DNA of 8,609 bases from an uncultured Collinsella sp. (GTDB taxonomy: Bacteria; Actinomycetota; Coriobacteriia; Coriobacteriales; Coriobacteriaceae), in assembly GCA_900545875.1 (NCBI GenBank), contig URAQ01000061.1, positions 1 to 8,609 on the forward strand, read 5' to 3'. This document shows, piece by piece, positions 1-5,227 of this stretch. The notes beneath the pieces were generated by a model. It was not told the DNA's origin. It did not search any database and saw only the letters and a list, made by a program, of their open reading frames with translations. How positions within the stretch are numbered: position 1 is the stretch's first letter; each line of letters opens with the position of its first letter. The position numbers and the translations under genes are program-made.

Positions 1-285
1 CTTCGCCCCCGCGAACCTCAGCTCGTAGGCCACCTTCTCCTCGGAGGCCTCGGCGCGCACCCGCTCGATTTCGGCCGCGAGCTTGTCGGCGGCATCCTGG
101 CTCTTGGCGGCCTCTGCCGTCTGTGCTTGTGCTTCCAGCTCCGCGATGCGGGCATCCTGCCGGTCGAGCAGTTCCCGGTAATCCGGTGCCTGCTCTACCT
201 GCTGCGCTTCCCGCTCCTGCAGCTCTTCCGGCTGCCCTTGCTCTGTCTGGGCCTCCTCGACCGCGCCATCCTGATCACCCTCCAC
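1..285 (-). CDS. Partial coiled-coil protein, resembles a phage capsid scaffold protein
   Basis: The minus strand is open from a GTG at 285 to the window edge, giving 95 residues with the C-terminus missing. A run of six G bases lies about five bases before the GTG, there is no in-frame ATG, and the frame is closed upstream by a TGA at 321-319, so the GTG is the best start. The product begins acidic and Gln/Glu-rich (EGDQDGAVEEAQTEQ), then becomes a long charged helix with heptad-like spacing (YRELLDRQDARIAELEAQ, then EIERVRAEASEEKVAYELR). This composition, ending in an AYELRFAGAK-like segment, is typical of small scaffold proteins (DUF4355-like) found next to capsid genes in actinobacterial prophages. 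The coiled coil is seen directly; the phage role is inferred from resemblance and could be wrong, because low-complexity helices look alike. The rest of any prophage would lie to the left. Confidence 0.55.
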   Translation of the reverse strand, partial: MEGDQDGAVEEAQTEQGQPEELQEREAQQVEQAPDYRELLDRQDARIAELEAQAQTAEAAKSQDAADKLAAEIERVRAEASEEKVAYELRFAGAK

Positions 286-311
286 GACACCCCCCGTGAC
301 AGGCGGGCAAG

Positions 312-344
312 AAAAATGCCTTCAACGTTACCGTTGCAGGCATT
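312..344 (-). terminator. Rho-independent terminator, minus strand
   Basis: Read on the minus strand, AATGCCT (344-338) pairs with AGGCATT (321-315), an inner CAACG pairs with CGTTG (336-332 with 327-323), and the loop is four bases. A T-rich run (TTTTTC) follows at about 316-311. The plus strand has no T-run after the stem, so it acts leftward. No minus-strand gene is visible between it and the plus-strand promoter at 381. It therefore either ends a transcript whose gene has been lost or acts as an attenuator just before the partial gene starting at 285. Confidence 0.65.
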
Positions 345-380
345 CTCCAAGCCGGCCACAGGTCGGTTGTCTTGGTACAT

Positions 381-420
381 TTGACGTCATCTAGTAAGTG
401 TCATACAGTAAGACATGACA
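381..420 (+). promoter_or_regulatory. Promoter and likely operator of the RHH-YfbU gene
   Basis: TTGACG (381-386) and TACAGT (404-409) form a sigma-70-type promoter with a 17-base spacer. Overlaid on it are a perfect palindrome TGACGTCA (382-389) across the -35 box and an inverted repeat TGTCAT (399-404) / ATGACA (415-420) across the -10 box and the likely start of transcription. The half-site GTCAT thus occurs at 386-390 and 400-404, 14 bases apart, with its reverse ATGAC at 415-419. Ribbon-helix-helix proteins commonly bind short repeated half-sites over their own promoters, so autorepression by the next gene is a reasonable inference. Confidence 0.6.
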
Positions 421-447
421 GTAGAACACCTTTAAGGAGGTATACAG

Positions 448-1164
448 ATGGCAACCATTTCGATCCGGGTCAGCGATGATCTCAAGACCAAGCTTGAAGG
501 GTTGGCGCAGGAATCCGGCAACACCATCTCGGGGGTGGTCACCGAGGCACTCGGGTCAATAGTGGGTAACCCCCGCCCTGATTACCCCGAGGAGATGGCC
601 CCCCTGACAATCGGGCCGGTCAACCGCCTCATCCTCCGCAACCAGGAGCTCATCCTCGCTGCCCTTGCTGAGAACAAGAACGATACCGAGTACTATGAGC
701 GCAACGCGGAGATCTTCGAGAAGGGCTACGTGCGCGAGTACCCTGAGGTCTTCGCAGCCCTTCTGCCGGAGATTCCCAACGCTCGTTGCGAGGAGCTGTA
801 CGACATCCTCGATATGTTCCGCGTTCTCAGAGCGTCCTACGAGGACCTACCGGAAGAGGAGAGGACCGAGGTGAACGAGCGTGACATATCTCCTCAGGGC
901 TTCGATTACAACGACATGGAGGAGGGCCGACTCGCCGGATACATGAAATACCTCTTTGCGGATGGGCGCTACGAGGAGCTCGCGGAACCTTTGAGGAAGT
1001 ATTCGGATGGCGGCAACTCACACGGCCCCCGACTCGAGGCGTACCGCCGAATGCTGCGATGCTTCAAACCTTTCTGGCGAAAGCACATGCTCGGAGACAT
1101 GTTCCTCAGCCTCGAGGAGATTAAGAAGGTCGTTGCCGCCCAGCGTTACGACTCGGGCTACTAG
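448..1164 (+). CDS. Ribbon-helix-helix domain fused to a YfbU domain
   Basis: Intact gene of 238 residues with a strong ribosome binding site, AAGGAGG at 434-440, seven bases before the ATG. Residues 1-45 (MATISIRVSDDLKTKLEGLA...) have the pattern of a ribbon-helix-helix DNA-binding domain of the CopG/antitoxin kind: a short beta strand with alternating residues, then two helices. From about residue 57 the protein matches the YfbU family (RLILRNQELILAAL, IFEKGYVREYP, LYDILDMFRVL, GFDYNDMEEGRLAGYMKYL). E. coli YfbU is about 164 residues and lacks the N-terminal extension seen here. The molecular function of YfbU is not established; the E. coli protein has been linked to MazF-dependent death. 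I infer a DNA-binding regulator, probably acting on its own promoter. It stands alone: the region downstream is decayed, so any former partner gene cannot be identified. Confidence 0.88.
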   Translation: MATISIRVSDDLKTKLEGLAQESGNTISGVVTEALGSIVGNPRPDYPEEMAPLTIGPVNRLILRNQELILAALAENKNDTEYYERNAEIFEKGYVREYPEVFAALLPEIPNARCEELYDILDMFRVLRASYEDLPEEERTEVNERDISPQGFDYNDMEEGRLAGYMKYLFADGRYEELAEPLRKYSDGGNSHGPRLEAYRRMLRCFKPFWRKHMLGDMFLSLEEIKKVVAAQRYDSGY

Positions 1165-1321
1165 GAGGCAACCGACGCCAGAAGACATCGAGTGCATCCT
1201 AGAGGTATGTGGTCGAATGCTCCGGGAGCTACGACAATCACATGAAATGGAACGAGGAGGCAAAGCTCAAAGCCGACATGATGAAGCACGTAGATCGGTG
1301 GAGGCCCGTAAGCACATTGCT
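1165..1321. other. Stretch with no intact gene between YfbU and the transposase remnant
   Basis: No reading frame here begins with a convincing ribosome binding site and ATG. The frame offset +1 from the upstream gene is open and reads a plausible helical piece (PEDIECILEVCGRMLRELRQSHEM, about 1181-1252) that may be a fragment of a lost gene, but I do not recognise it. A second frame gives NEEAKLKADMMKHVDRW from about 1248. Neither can be called a gene. The stretch joins the graveyard that continues to about 2446. Confidence 0.4.
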
Positions 1322-1387
1322 GCCGACGGGATGCGCTGCGTGTTCCGCGCCATGCTCACCGACAACGGCGCGGAATTCGCCGGCGAG
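1322..1387 (+). pseudogene. Remnant of a DDE transposase (IS30-like)
   Basis: One frame reads ADGMRCVFRAMLTDNGAEFAGE over these bases. The TDNGxEF motif surrounds the second catalytic aspartate of DDE integrase-type transposases, and the preceding FRAML fits the strand before it in the IS30 family. Nothing on either side continues the catalytic domain: the first aspartate, the final glutamate and the terminal inverted repeats are not visible. It is best read as about 20 codons left from an insertion sequence. A chance match to a short motif is possible, so the family assignment is tentative. Confidence 0.45.
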
Positions 1388-1397
1388 GGCCGCGGCG

Positions 1398-1740
1398 AGA
1401 CAGGCGCAGACGTTTCTGGATACCGTCCAAACGTGCGCACCGCCCATTGCCGTCGGTGTCGGGCTGTGCATCGCCTCCCCCTCCCCACGATGGTTATGGG
1501 CAGCATGGCCGAAGCGGCAAGCCTCTCCGTACGCAACGGCCTGCCCTGCTTGAAGTCTCAGAGGACACCGCCGGCGGTGCAGGCGCCGCCATCTTGCTGG
1601 TTATGGTTGCCGTAGCCGTCGCACTGTTCATCGCCAACGGCATGAAGCTCAACGCGTTCGACTATCTGGAAAAGGACGACTTCGACCTGGCGTACGGCGT
1701 CGAGGCCATCATCCTTCGCAAGCAGGAAGCCGAACAGCCA
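1398..1740 (+). pseudogene. Frameshifted C-terminal part of a two-helix membrane protein, possibly of an HTH regulator
   Basis: Three successive frames give one coherent protein tail. RQAQTFLDTVQTCAPPIAVGVGLCIASP is read from about 1398 to 1483. MVMGSMAEAASL is read in a second frame from about 1490. LLEVSEDTAGGAGAAILLVMVAVAVALFIANGMK, then LNAFDYLEKDDFDLAYGVEAIILRKQEAE, is read in a third frame from about 1546. The order (membrane segment, short loop, second membrane segment, then an acidic tail with FDYLEKxxxDLAYGV) resembles the membrane-anchored C-terminus of some helix-turn-helix proteins in Coriobacteriia and Clostridia. At least two frameshifts and the loss of the N-terminal DNA-binding domain make it non-functional. 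No proper stop remains, and the last frame runs on through the hairpin at 1761. The family label is from memory of similar tails and is moderately sure. Confidence 0.55.
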
Positions 1741-1760
1741 AGCATCTCTCGCACTATCAC

Positions 1761-1807
1761 AACTATGGCCAGGCAGTACACACTACCTGGCCATAGTTCG
1801 TTTCACT
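1761..1807 (+). terminator. 13-bp perfect hairpin, likely terminator
   Basis: AACTATGGCCAGG (1761-1773) and CCTGGCCATAGTT (1786-1798) are perfectly complementary over 13 bp. An inner AGT/ACT pair can extend the stem across a C/A mismatch to a four-base loop. On the plus strand a T-rich tail (TTCGTTT) begins within the stem end. It lies about 20 bases after the recognisable end of the decayed membrane protein, where a terminator for that gene would be expected. The tail is weaker than usual, so another role for this symmetric sequence is possible. Confidence 0.55.
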
Positions 1808-1885
1808 CAATAAGCCGTATACCATCCTCATACATCAGGAGGGCAGCTGTGTACCAGCGCAAACACGCGCAAACCAGGTACCCAG

Positions 1886-2446
1886 TATTCGGCGCAGGAG
1901 GTCTCTTACGCGAAACTCGTAGACCAGCTCCAAGGAACAGGGAACACGACAACCGTCGCCCACTATCTCGACATCCTTGGAAAAGCTGGCGTTTTATGCG
2001 GCCTGTCTAAGTACAGCCCCAACGTGCTCCAGCAACGCCGCTCGTCGCCGCGCTTCATGGCCTACGACATCTCGCTGATTACAGCAACGGCAAACCGTCC
2101 TAATGATCTCCTCCTTCAGGATAGTGCGCTGCGAGGCCATCTCATCGAGAGCGCCATCGGCGCATACCTGCTGACCCGAGCCCCCGAAGAGGGCTTTTCG
2201 GTTCAATGGTGGAGAGACGGGCAGGACGGAGTCGATTTCGTCTGTAGCGATCAATCTAAGACGGTCGCCATTGAGGTGAAAAGCGGCACTACCAAGTCGC
2301 AAGGTGGCATGTCCACATTCCTTAAGCGATACCCCAACGCAATCAGGCTCGTAGCCCTTCCGCACCGGAGAGCCGCCAGCCGCCCGCAACCGAGCCCCGA
2401 GGCCGCAGACAGCGCCAACGAGCTCGACCCGCCGTCGGCCTCCTAG
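1886..2446 (+). pseudogene. C-terminal (DUF4143) fragment of an AAA-family ATPase
   Basis: The frame reads QEVSYAKLVDQLQGTGNTTTVAHYLDILGKAGVLCGLSKY, then RRSSPRFMAYDISLITA, then LRGHLIESAIGAYLL and VDFVCSDQSKTVAIEVKSG. This is the DUF4143 region of the widespread ATP-binding proteins with an N-terminal Walker domain: a winged-helix-like part followed by a nuclease-fold part with D...ExK residues (D in GVDFV, E and K in IEVKSG). The N-terminal ATPase domain, usually about 200 residues, is missing. After RYPNAIRLVAL (about 2360) the normal tail is replaced by a Pro/Ala-rich sequence ending at a TAG that overlaps the stop of the opposing gene. A GTG at 2024 could start translation but would give only part of a domain. 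Function has almost certainly been lost. Confidence 0.7.
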
Positions 2447-3036
2447 TTGCTCTCGACGAGCTCGCACACGAGCGAGCGGAGCAGGCTCAGCGGGTGGTCG
2501 GGAAACGCCGGGTCGTACTCCGGAAGCTCGGAGCGATTCATCAGGTACCCATCGGTGATGGCGCGATCGTAGGGGTCGCGCCGCCAATCGTCGGGAGACG
2601 CGCCCGTCATAGAGAAGACGGCGGCATCGCGCATGCCCGTCGCCCCGGCCTCATCGAAGAAGCCCTGGATGCAGAGGTCGTGCACCGGGCACTCGAGGTT
2701 GAGCGTGAGCGCGTACTGGGTGCCCGCGGGCTGCACGGCGGTCTTGACCACGCTGTAAATGACCCGTTTTCCCTTGGCGGTCGCGGGGGTGTTGACCTCG
2801 ACGAGCCCCTGGTCTTGCGCGAGGGAGCAGTGGATGCCCTCGATCACCTCGTCGGGATCGTCATAGGGCATGGCTTGCTCGTGCGGGATGGGGAAGACCA
2901 TGAGGAAGCACATGGCGGACGGCCCCTCCATGCCCAAAGGCAGGGATCCGGGAGGGTCGTCGGGCATGGGCTGCATGGGCAGGTATCCCTCCGGGATCGA
3001 AAGCTTGGTTCCTGCGACGTCGATGATTCGGCTCAT
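2443..3036 (-). CDS. Hypothetical protein, 197 residues, soluble
   Basis: The gene reads from an ATG at 3036 preceded by TAAGGAG (3047-3041), four bases from the start, to a TAG at 2443-2445. There is no signal peptide or membrane segment. Visible sequence features are a start with a short beta strand (IIDVAGTKLSIPEGYLPM), a Pro/Asp-rich loop (PMPDDPPGSLPLGME), GIHCSLAQDQGLVEV, a central strand-rich part (VIYSVVKTAVQPAGTQYALTLNLE), and QGFFDEAGATGMRDAAVFSM. The two-layer alternation of strands recalls the small alpha/beta fold of DcrB/Mog1-like proteins, but this is only an impression. I do not recognise a function. Even third-position GC use over its full length and a good ribosome binding site argue that it is a real gene and not a remnant, in contrast to its decayed plus-strand neighbour. 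Confidence 0.82.
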   Translation of the reverse strand: MSRIIDVAGTKLSIPEGYLPMQPMPDDPPGSLPLGMEGPSAMCFLMVFPIPHEQAMPYDDPDEVIEGIHCSLAQDQGLVEVNTPATAKGKRVIYSVVKTAVQPAGTQYALTLNLECPVHDLCIQGFFDEAGATGMRDAAVFSMTGASPDDWRRDPYDRAITDGYLMNRSELPEYDPAFPDHPLSLLRSLVCELVESN

Positions 3037-3088
3037 GGCGCTCCTTACTGCCGGGGCTCGTCAGCCTGATGCGCGAGGGCGATCTCGG

Positions 3089-3101
3089 CTGTTGACAACA
3101 G
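3089..3101. promoter_or_regulatory. Odd palindrome upstream of the 197-residue gene
   Basis: CTGTTG-A-CAACAG is a perfect 6+1+6 inverted repeat located 53 to 65 bases before the minus-strand ATG at 3036. The position suits an operator. I see no convincing promoter pair around it on either strand: TTGACA on the plus strand has no matching -10 box and no gene ahead of it. Confidence 0.25.
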
Positions 3102-3164
3102 TCTAATGCCAAGCCACTCGCGGGTGTCGGTCGCCGCCTATTCTGCCATGGAGACTGCAAATGG

Positions 3165-3211
3165 GTAAAAATTGAGCCCCGGTGACTTGAATCAGAGGTC
3201 ATCCCGGGGCC
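3165..3211 (-). terminator. Rho-independent terminator of the minus-strand gene group
   Basis: Read on the minus strand, GCCCCGG (3210-3204) pairs with CCGGGGC (3182-3176). Beyond a two-base bulge an inner TGAC (3201-3198) pairs with GTCA (3186-3183). The sequence then runs TCAATTTTT (about 3175-3167). It lies 39 bases past the stop of the small membrane-protein gene and is the natural end of that transcript. Confidence 0.8.
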
Positions 3212-3248
3212 ATCGATCGACAGCGTACCCGCCCGACTCAGGCAAAAC

Positions 3249-3575
3249 CTATCCCACCGTGACGGGCTCTCCGGTAAAGGTGCCAATCATCAGCAAAACA
3301 AAGAACACCAGATAGTTGATGCTCAATAGGTAGGCAATGACGAGAAAGATAATCCATCCGACATTAGACTTGCCGTCGGCACGACGCTGCTCGCGGCAGC
3401 GATAGAGCCAGATTGTCACGCCAATGGCCACAATTAACAGCACGAGCGCCGCCGCGGCCACCCCAGCAAGCGCAAACATCACGCCAATGCTCACAACAAC
3501 AACCGGAAGCAGCAACAAGCCACATCCGCACCCACCCGGACTATACACGGCAGTTGGCCGGCGTTGTTTGTTCAT
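3249..3575 (-). CDS. Small membrane protein, 108 residues, two transmembrane helices
   Basis: The protein starts with a basic head (MNKQRRPTAVYSPGGCGCG). It then has a long hydrophobic stretch (LLLLPVVVVSIGVMFALAGVAAAALVLLIVAIGVTIWLY, residues 20-58, long enough to span once or as a hairpin), a basic loop (RCREQRRADGKSN) and a second hydrophobic stretch (VGWIIFLVIAYLLSINYLVFFVLLMIGTF). Two to four helices are possible. No enzyme motif is present and I do not recognise a family. A GGGG run about ten bases before the ATG is a weak ribosome binding site. The gene follows the HigA-type gene after 26 bases with no promoter or terminator between, and is followed by a strong terminator, so the two are probably co-transcribed. 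The CGCG motif near the N-terminus is curious, but I attach no function to it. Confidence 0.75.
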   Translation of the reverse strand: MNKQRRPTAVYSPGGCGCGLLLLPVVVVSIGVMFALAGVAAAALVLLIVAIGVTIWLYRCREQRRADGKSNVGWIIFLVIAYLLSINYLVFFVLLMIGTFTGEPVTVG

Positions 3576-3601
3576 TGCCCTATTCCCCGTGCCCTCGTGA
3601 T

Positions 3602-3943
3602 CTACATTGCGATAGCCCGCTGGACAGGAACGATCCTGTCGAGCCCCGGCTCGATTCTTCTTTTCTCGGCTTCAAGGTCAAATGCCATCTGAGCGCGAAG
3701 CCAATAGCCATCCGTCAGACCAAAGTAGCGGCAAAGACAAAGATCGGTGTCAGCCGTCACACGGCGCTTGCCCAAAACAATCTGCCCGATGCGCTGAGCC
3801 GGAATCCCGGTCTCCTTTGCAAGACGATATTGGGAAATGCCCATGGGGACAAGAAACTCCTCCTTAAGAAGCTCCCCTGGAGTTACCAGCGACAGCAGGC
3901 CGCCCGCAGCCTCCTCATTTGTGGTAATCGACGATTTCAACAT
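3602..3943 (-). CDS. higA: HigA-family antitoxin-like helix-turn-helix protein without a neighbouring toxin
   Basis: The product from the ATG at 3943 has 113 residues. It reads TPGELLKEEFLVPMGISQYRLAKETGIPAQRIGQIVLGKRRVTADTDLCLCRYFGLTDGYWLRAQMAFDLEAEKR. This is the classic HigA/VapI pattern: PGexLkeEFl..., an XRE helix-turn-helix, then the fixed RxTADTxLxLxRyFG...WLxxQxxyDLe block. The frame is open further upstream to 4033, but the ATG at 3991 abuts a TATAAT box and lacks a ribosome binding site, whereas the ATG at 3943 has AGGGGAT about ten bases ahead, so I chose 3943. HigA normally follows the RelE-like toxin HigB. The gene upstream here is a metabolic enzyme and the one downstream is a membrane protein, so it is an orphan antitoxin or stand-alone regulator. 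Confidence 0.85.
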   Translation of the reverse strand: MLKSSITTNEEAAGGLLSLVTPGELLKEEFLVPMGISQYRLAKETGIPAQRIGQIVLGKRRVTADTDLCLCRYFGLTDGYWLRAQMAFDLEAEKRRIEPGLDRIVPVQRAIAM

Positions 3944-3991
3944 TCCAAGCCATCCCCTGTCTCTACTCAAAGCAAACCCGATAGCGCTCAT

Positions 3992-4020
3992 ATTATAGCG
4001 TACATTTGTTCGTATATTCT
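3992..4020 (-). promoter_or_regulatory. Promoter of the HigA-type gene with a LexA-box-like site
   Basis: On the minus strand a perfect TATAAT (3997-3992) is preceded after 17 bases by only a weak -35 box (AGAATA, 4020-4015). In the spacer lies CGAACAAATGTACG (4012-3999). It matches the Gram-positive LexA consensus CGAAC-N4-GTTCG except for one base in the right half (GTACG). A repressor bound there would block the promoter. The site also lies 20 to 33 bases past the end of the amidohydrolase gene (stop at 4040). Confidence 0.45.
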
Positions 4021-4039
4021 GAGTAACTGACACAGGGAC

Positions 4040-5227
4040 CTAATCGAGCGTAAGTAATTGTTTGTAGACGTCGAGGCCTTTGAGCAGGATTTCCTCGTCA
4101 AAGAGCATGGTATCGGTGTGCAGGGCGTTTGTCGCGTAAGCGGGACAGCCCTCGGCGTCACTTGGGTTGTCTTGCCCGGCTGGTACGCCCGTCCCCAGCA
4201 AGAAAAACACCCCCGGCAGATGACGCTGATAGAAGGCGAAATCCTCGGCAATCAGCAACGGCTCGTCAACGAGCTGCAACTCGGGCAGGACGGGCGCAAT
4301 GCGGGCAAACAGGTCAGGATCGTTGTCGACCGGCGGGTACCCTTCGGCAAAGTCCAGGTCATACGTGCAGCCCGTCGCGGCACAGGCCTCGTCCAGCACG
4401 CGGCGTACGCCTTCGCGCGCACGGTCGAACATGGCGTCCGTAAACACACGCAAGCTACCGGCAACATGGGCCTCCCCCGCCACCGCATTGCAGACGGTGC
4501 CGGCCTGCAGCAGGCCAAACTTACCGATGCAGGGCTCATCGGCACCCAGCTCATCCATCAGCTCGCGCTCGGTAACCAAAAACTTCGCTGCCGCCAACGC
4601 GGCATCGCGCGATTCCTCGACTGGAACGCCGTAGGTCTTGGCGATATGGATACTCGTTCCATGGATATGAATGTGCGTCTCGCTTGAGCGCGCCAGCAGC
4701 GGACCGGGGCAGCTCGCCAACGTGCCGGCGGGCAGATCGGGCCACACATGAAAGCCAAAAATGCGGTCGGCCCCATAGCGCTCGAACACACCACTCTCGC
4801 ATACCGTCTTGGCACCACCGGTCGTTTCCTCGGCCGGCTGGAACACAAAGAGAACGTTGCGCCTAATGGCGCCCGGCTGTTCGCGAATCGTACGGTCAAC
4901 ATACGTCGCGGCGGCAAGCGCCATGGCCATGTGTCCGTCATGTCCGCAAGCGTGCATCTTGCCGGGATGGGTTGAGGCAAAGGCCGCTCCCGTCGCCTCC
5001 GCGATGGGCAGCGCATCCATATCGGCGCGAATCGCCGTGGCATGCGCGGCATCAACGCCGGCGTCGAAGAAAGCACAGACGCAGTTGGGGCACGGATGGG
5101 TCACTTCGCAGGTGAGCGGTGCCAACACGCCCTCGATATAGGCAATGGTTTGCGGAAGATCGAAATCGAGCTCGGGAATGCGATGGAGATCGCGGCGATA
5201 GCGACGGAGTTCTTGGAGCTCGGTCAT
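4040..5227 (-). CDS. M20-family amidohydrolase, possible N-acetyl-diaminopimelate deacetylase
   Basis: The ATG at 5227 has GAAGGG (5240-5235) seven bases ahead. Longer in-frame starts at 5251 and 5311 lack such a site, so the protein is 395 residues, normal for the family. Motifs in order are: RRDLHRIPELDFDLPQT near the N-terminus; RADMDALPI; the metal-binding MHACGHDGHM (Cys94, His96, His99); QPAEETTGGA with the catalytic and metal glutamates (133-134); FHVWPDLPAGT with His160; GTVCNAVAGEAHVAGSLR; AEDFAFY; GVFFLLGTG; and the closing LHTDTMLFDEEIL with the last metal-binding His. These M20D enzymes cleave N-acyl amino acids, and the closest functional analogue I recall is the Bacillus acetyl-diaminopimelate deacetylase. 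The position next to a divergent lysine operon makes that role attractive but not proven. In the lid domain the usual GKGGHAA is replaced by GTSIHIAKT, which keeps the His. The enzyme is cytoplasmic, as no signal peptide is seen. Confidence 0.88.
   Translation of the reverse strand: MTELQELRRYRRDLHRIPELDFDLPQTIAYIEGVLAPLTCEVTHPCPNCVCAFFDAGVDAAHATAIRADMDALPIAEATGAAFASTHPGKMHACGHDGHMAMALAAATYVDRTIREQPGAIRRNVLFVFQPAEETTGGAKTVCESGVFERYGADRIFGFHVWPDLPAGTLASCPGPLLARSSETHIHIHGTSIHIAKTYGVPVEESRDAALAAAKFLVTERELMDELGADEPCIGKFGLLQAGTVCNAVAGEAHVAGSLRVFTDAMFDRAREGVRRVLDEACAATGCTYDLDFAEGYPPVDNDPDLFARIAPVLPELQLVDEPLLIAEDFAFYQRHLPGVFFLLGTGVPAGQDNPSDAEGCPAYATNALHTDTMLFDEEILLKGLDVYKQLLTLD

Noticed and set aside
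127..384. Plus-strand open frame opposite the left-edge gene
   Set aside because: Leu/Arg-rich antisense of a Glu/Ala/Gln-rich coiled coil; no ribosome binding site, and it overlaps the YfbU promoter.
1447..2010. A single 187-codon plus-strand gene
   Set aside because: Only the part 1546-1740 reads sensibly in this frame. The rest is out of frame with the membrane-protein relic, passes through a hairpin, and covers the ATPase relic in the wrong frame.
1994..2587. Minus-strand open frame of 197 codons
   Set aside because: It runs across the end of the DUF4143 fragment and the end of the opposing gene and is Arg/Ala-rich without motifs, so it is a shadow.
2494..3069. Plus-strand open frame of 191 codons
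   Set aside because: It mirrors the minus-strand 197-residue gene, has a composition rich in Gly, Arg, Val and His typical of an antisense reading of a GC-rich gene, and no ribosome binding site.
3092..3120. Plus-strand promoter starting with TTGACA at 3092
   Set aside because: No -10 box at a suitable distance and no plus-strand gene follows; the TTGACA is part of a palindrome.
3413..4030. Plus-strand open frame of 205 codons
   Set aside because: It covers the antisense of the membrane protein and the HigA-type gene; both minus-strand products have clear family or membrane signatures and this one has none.
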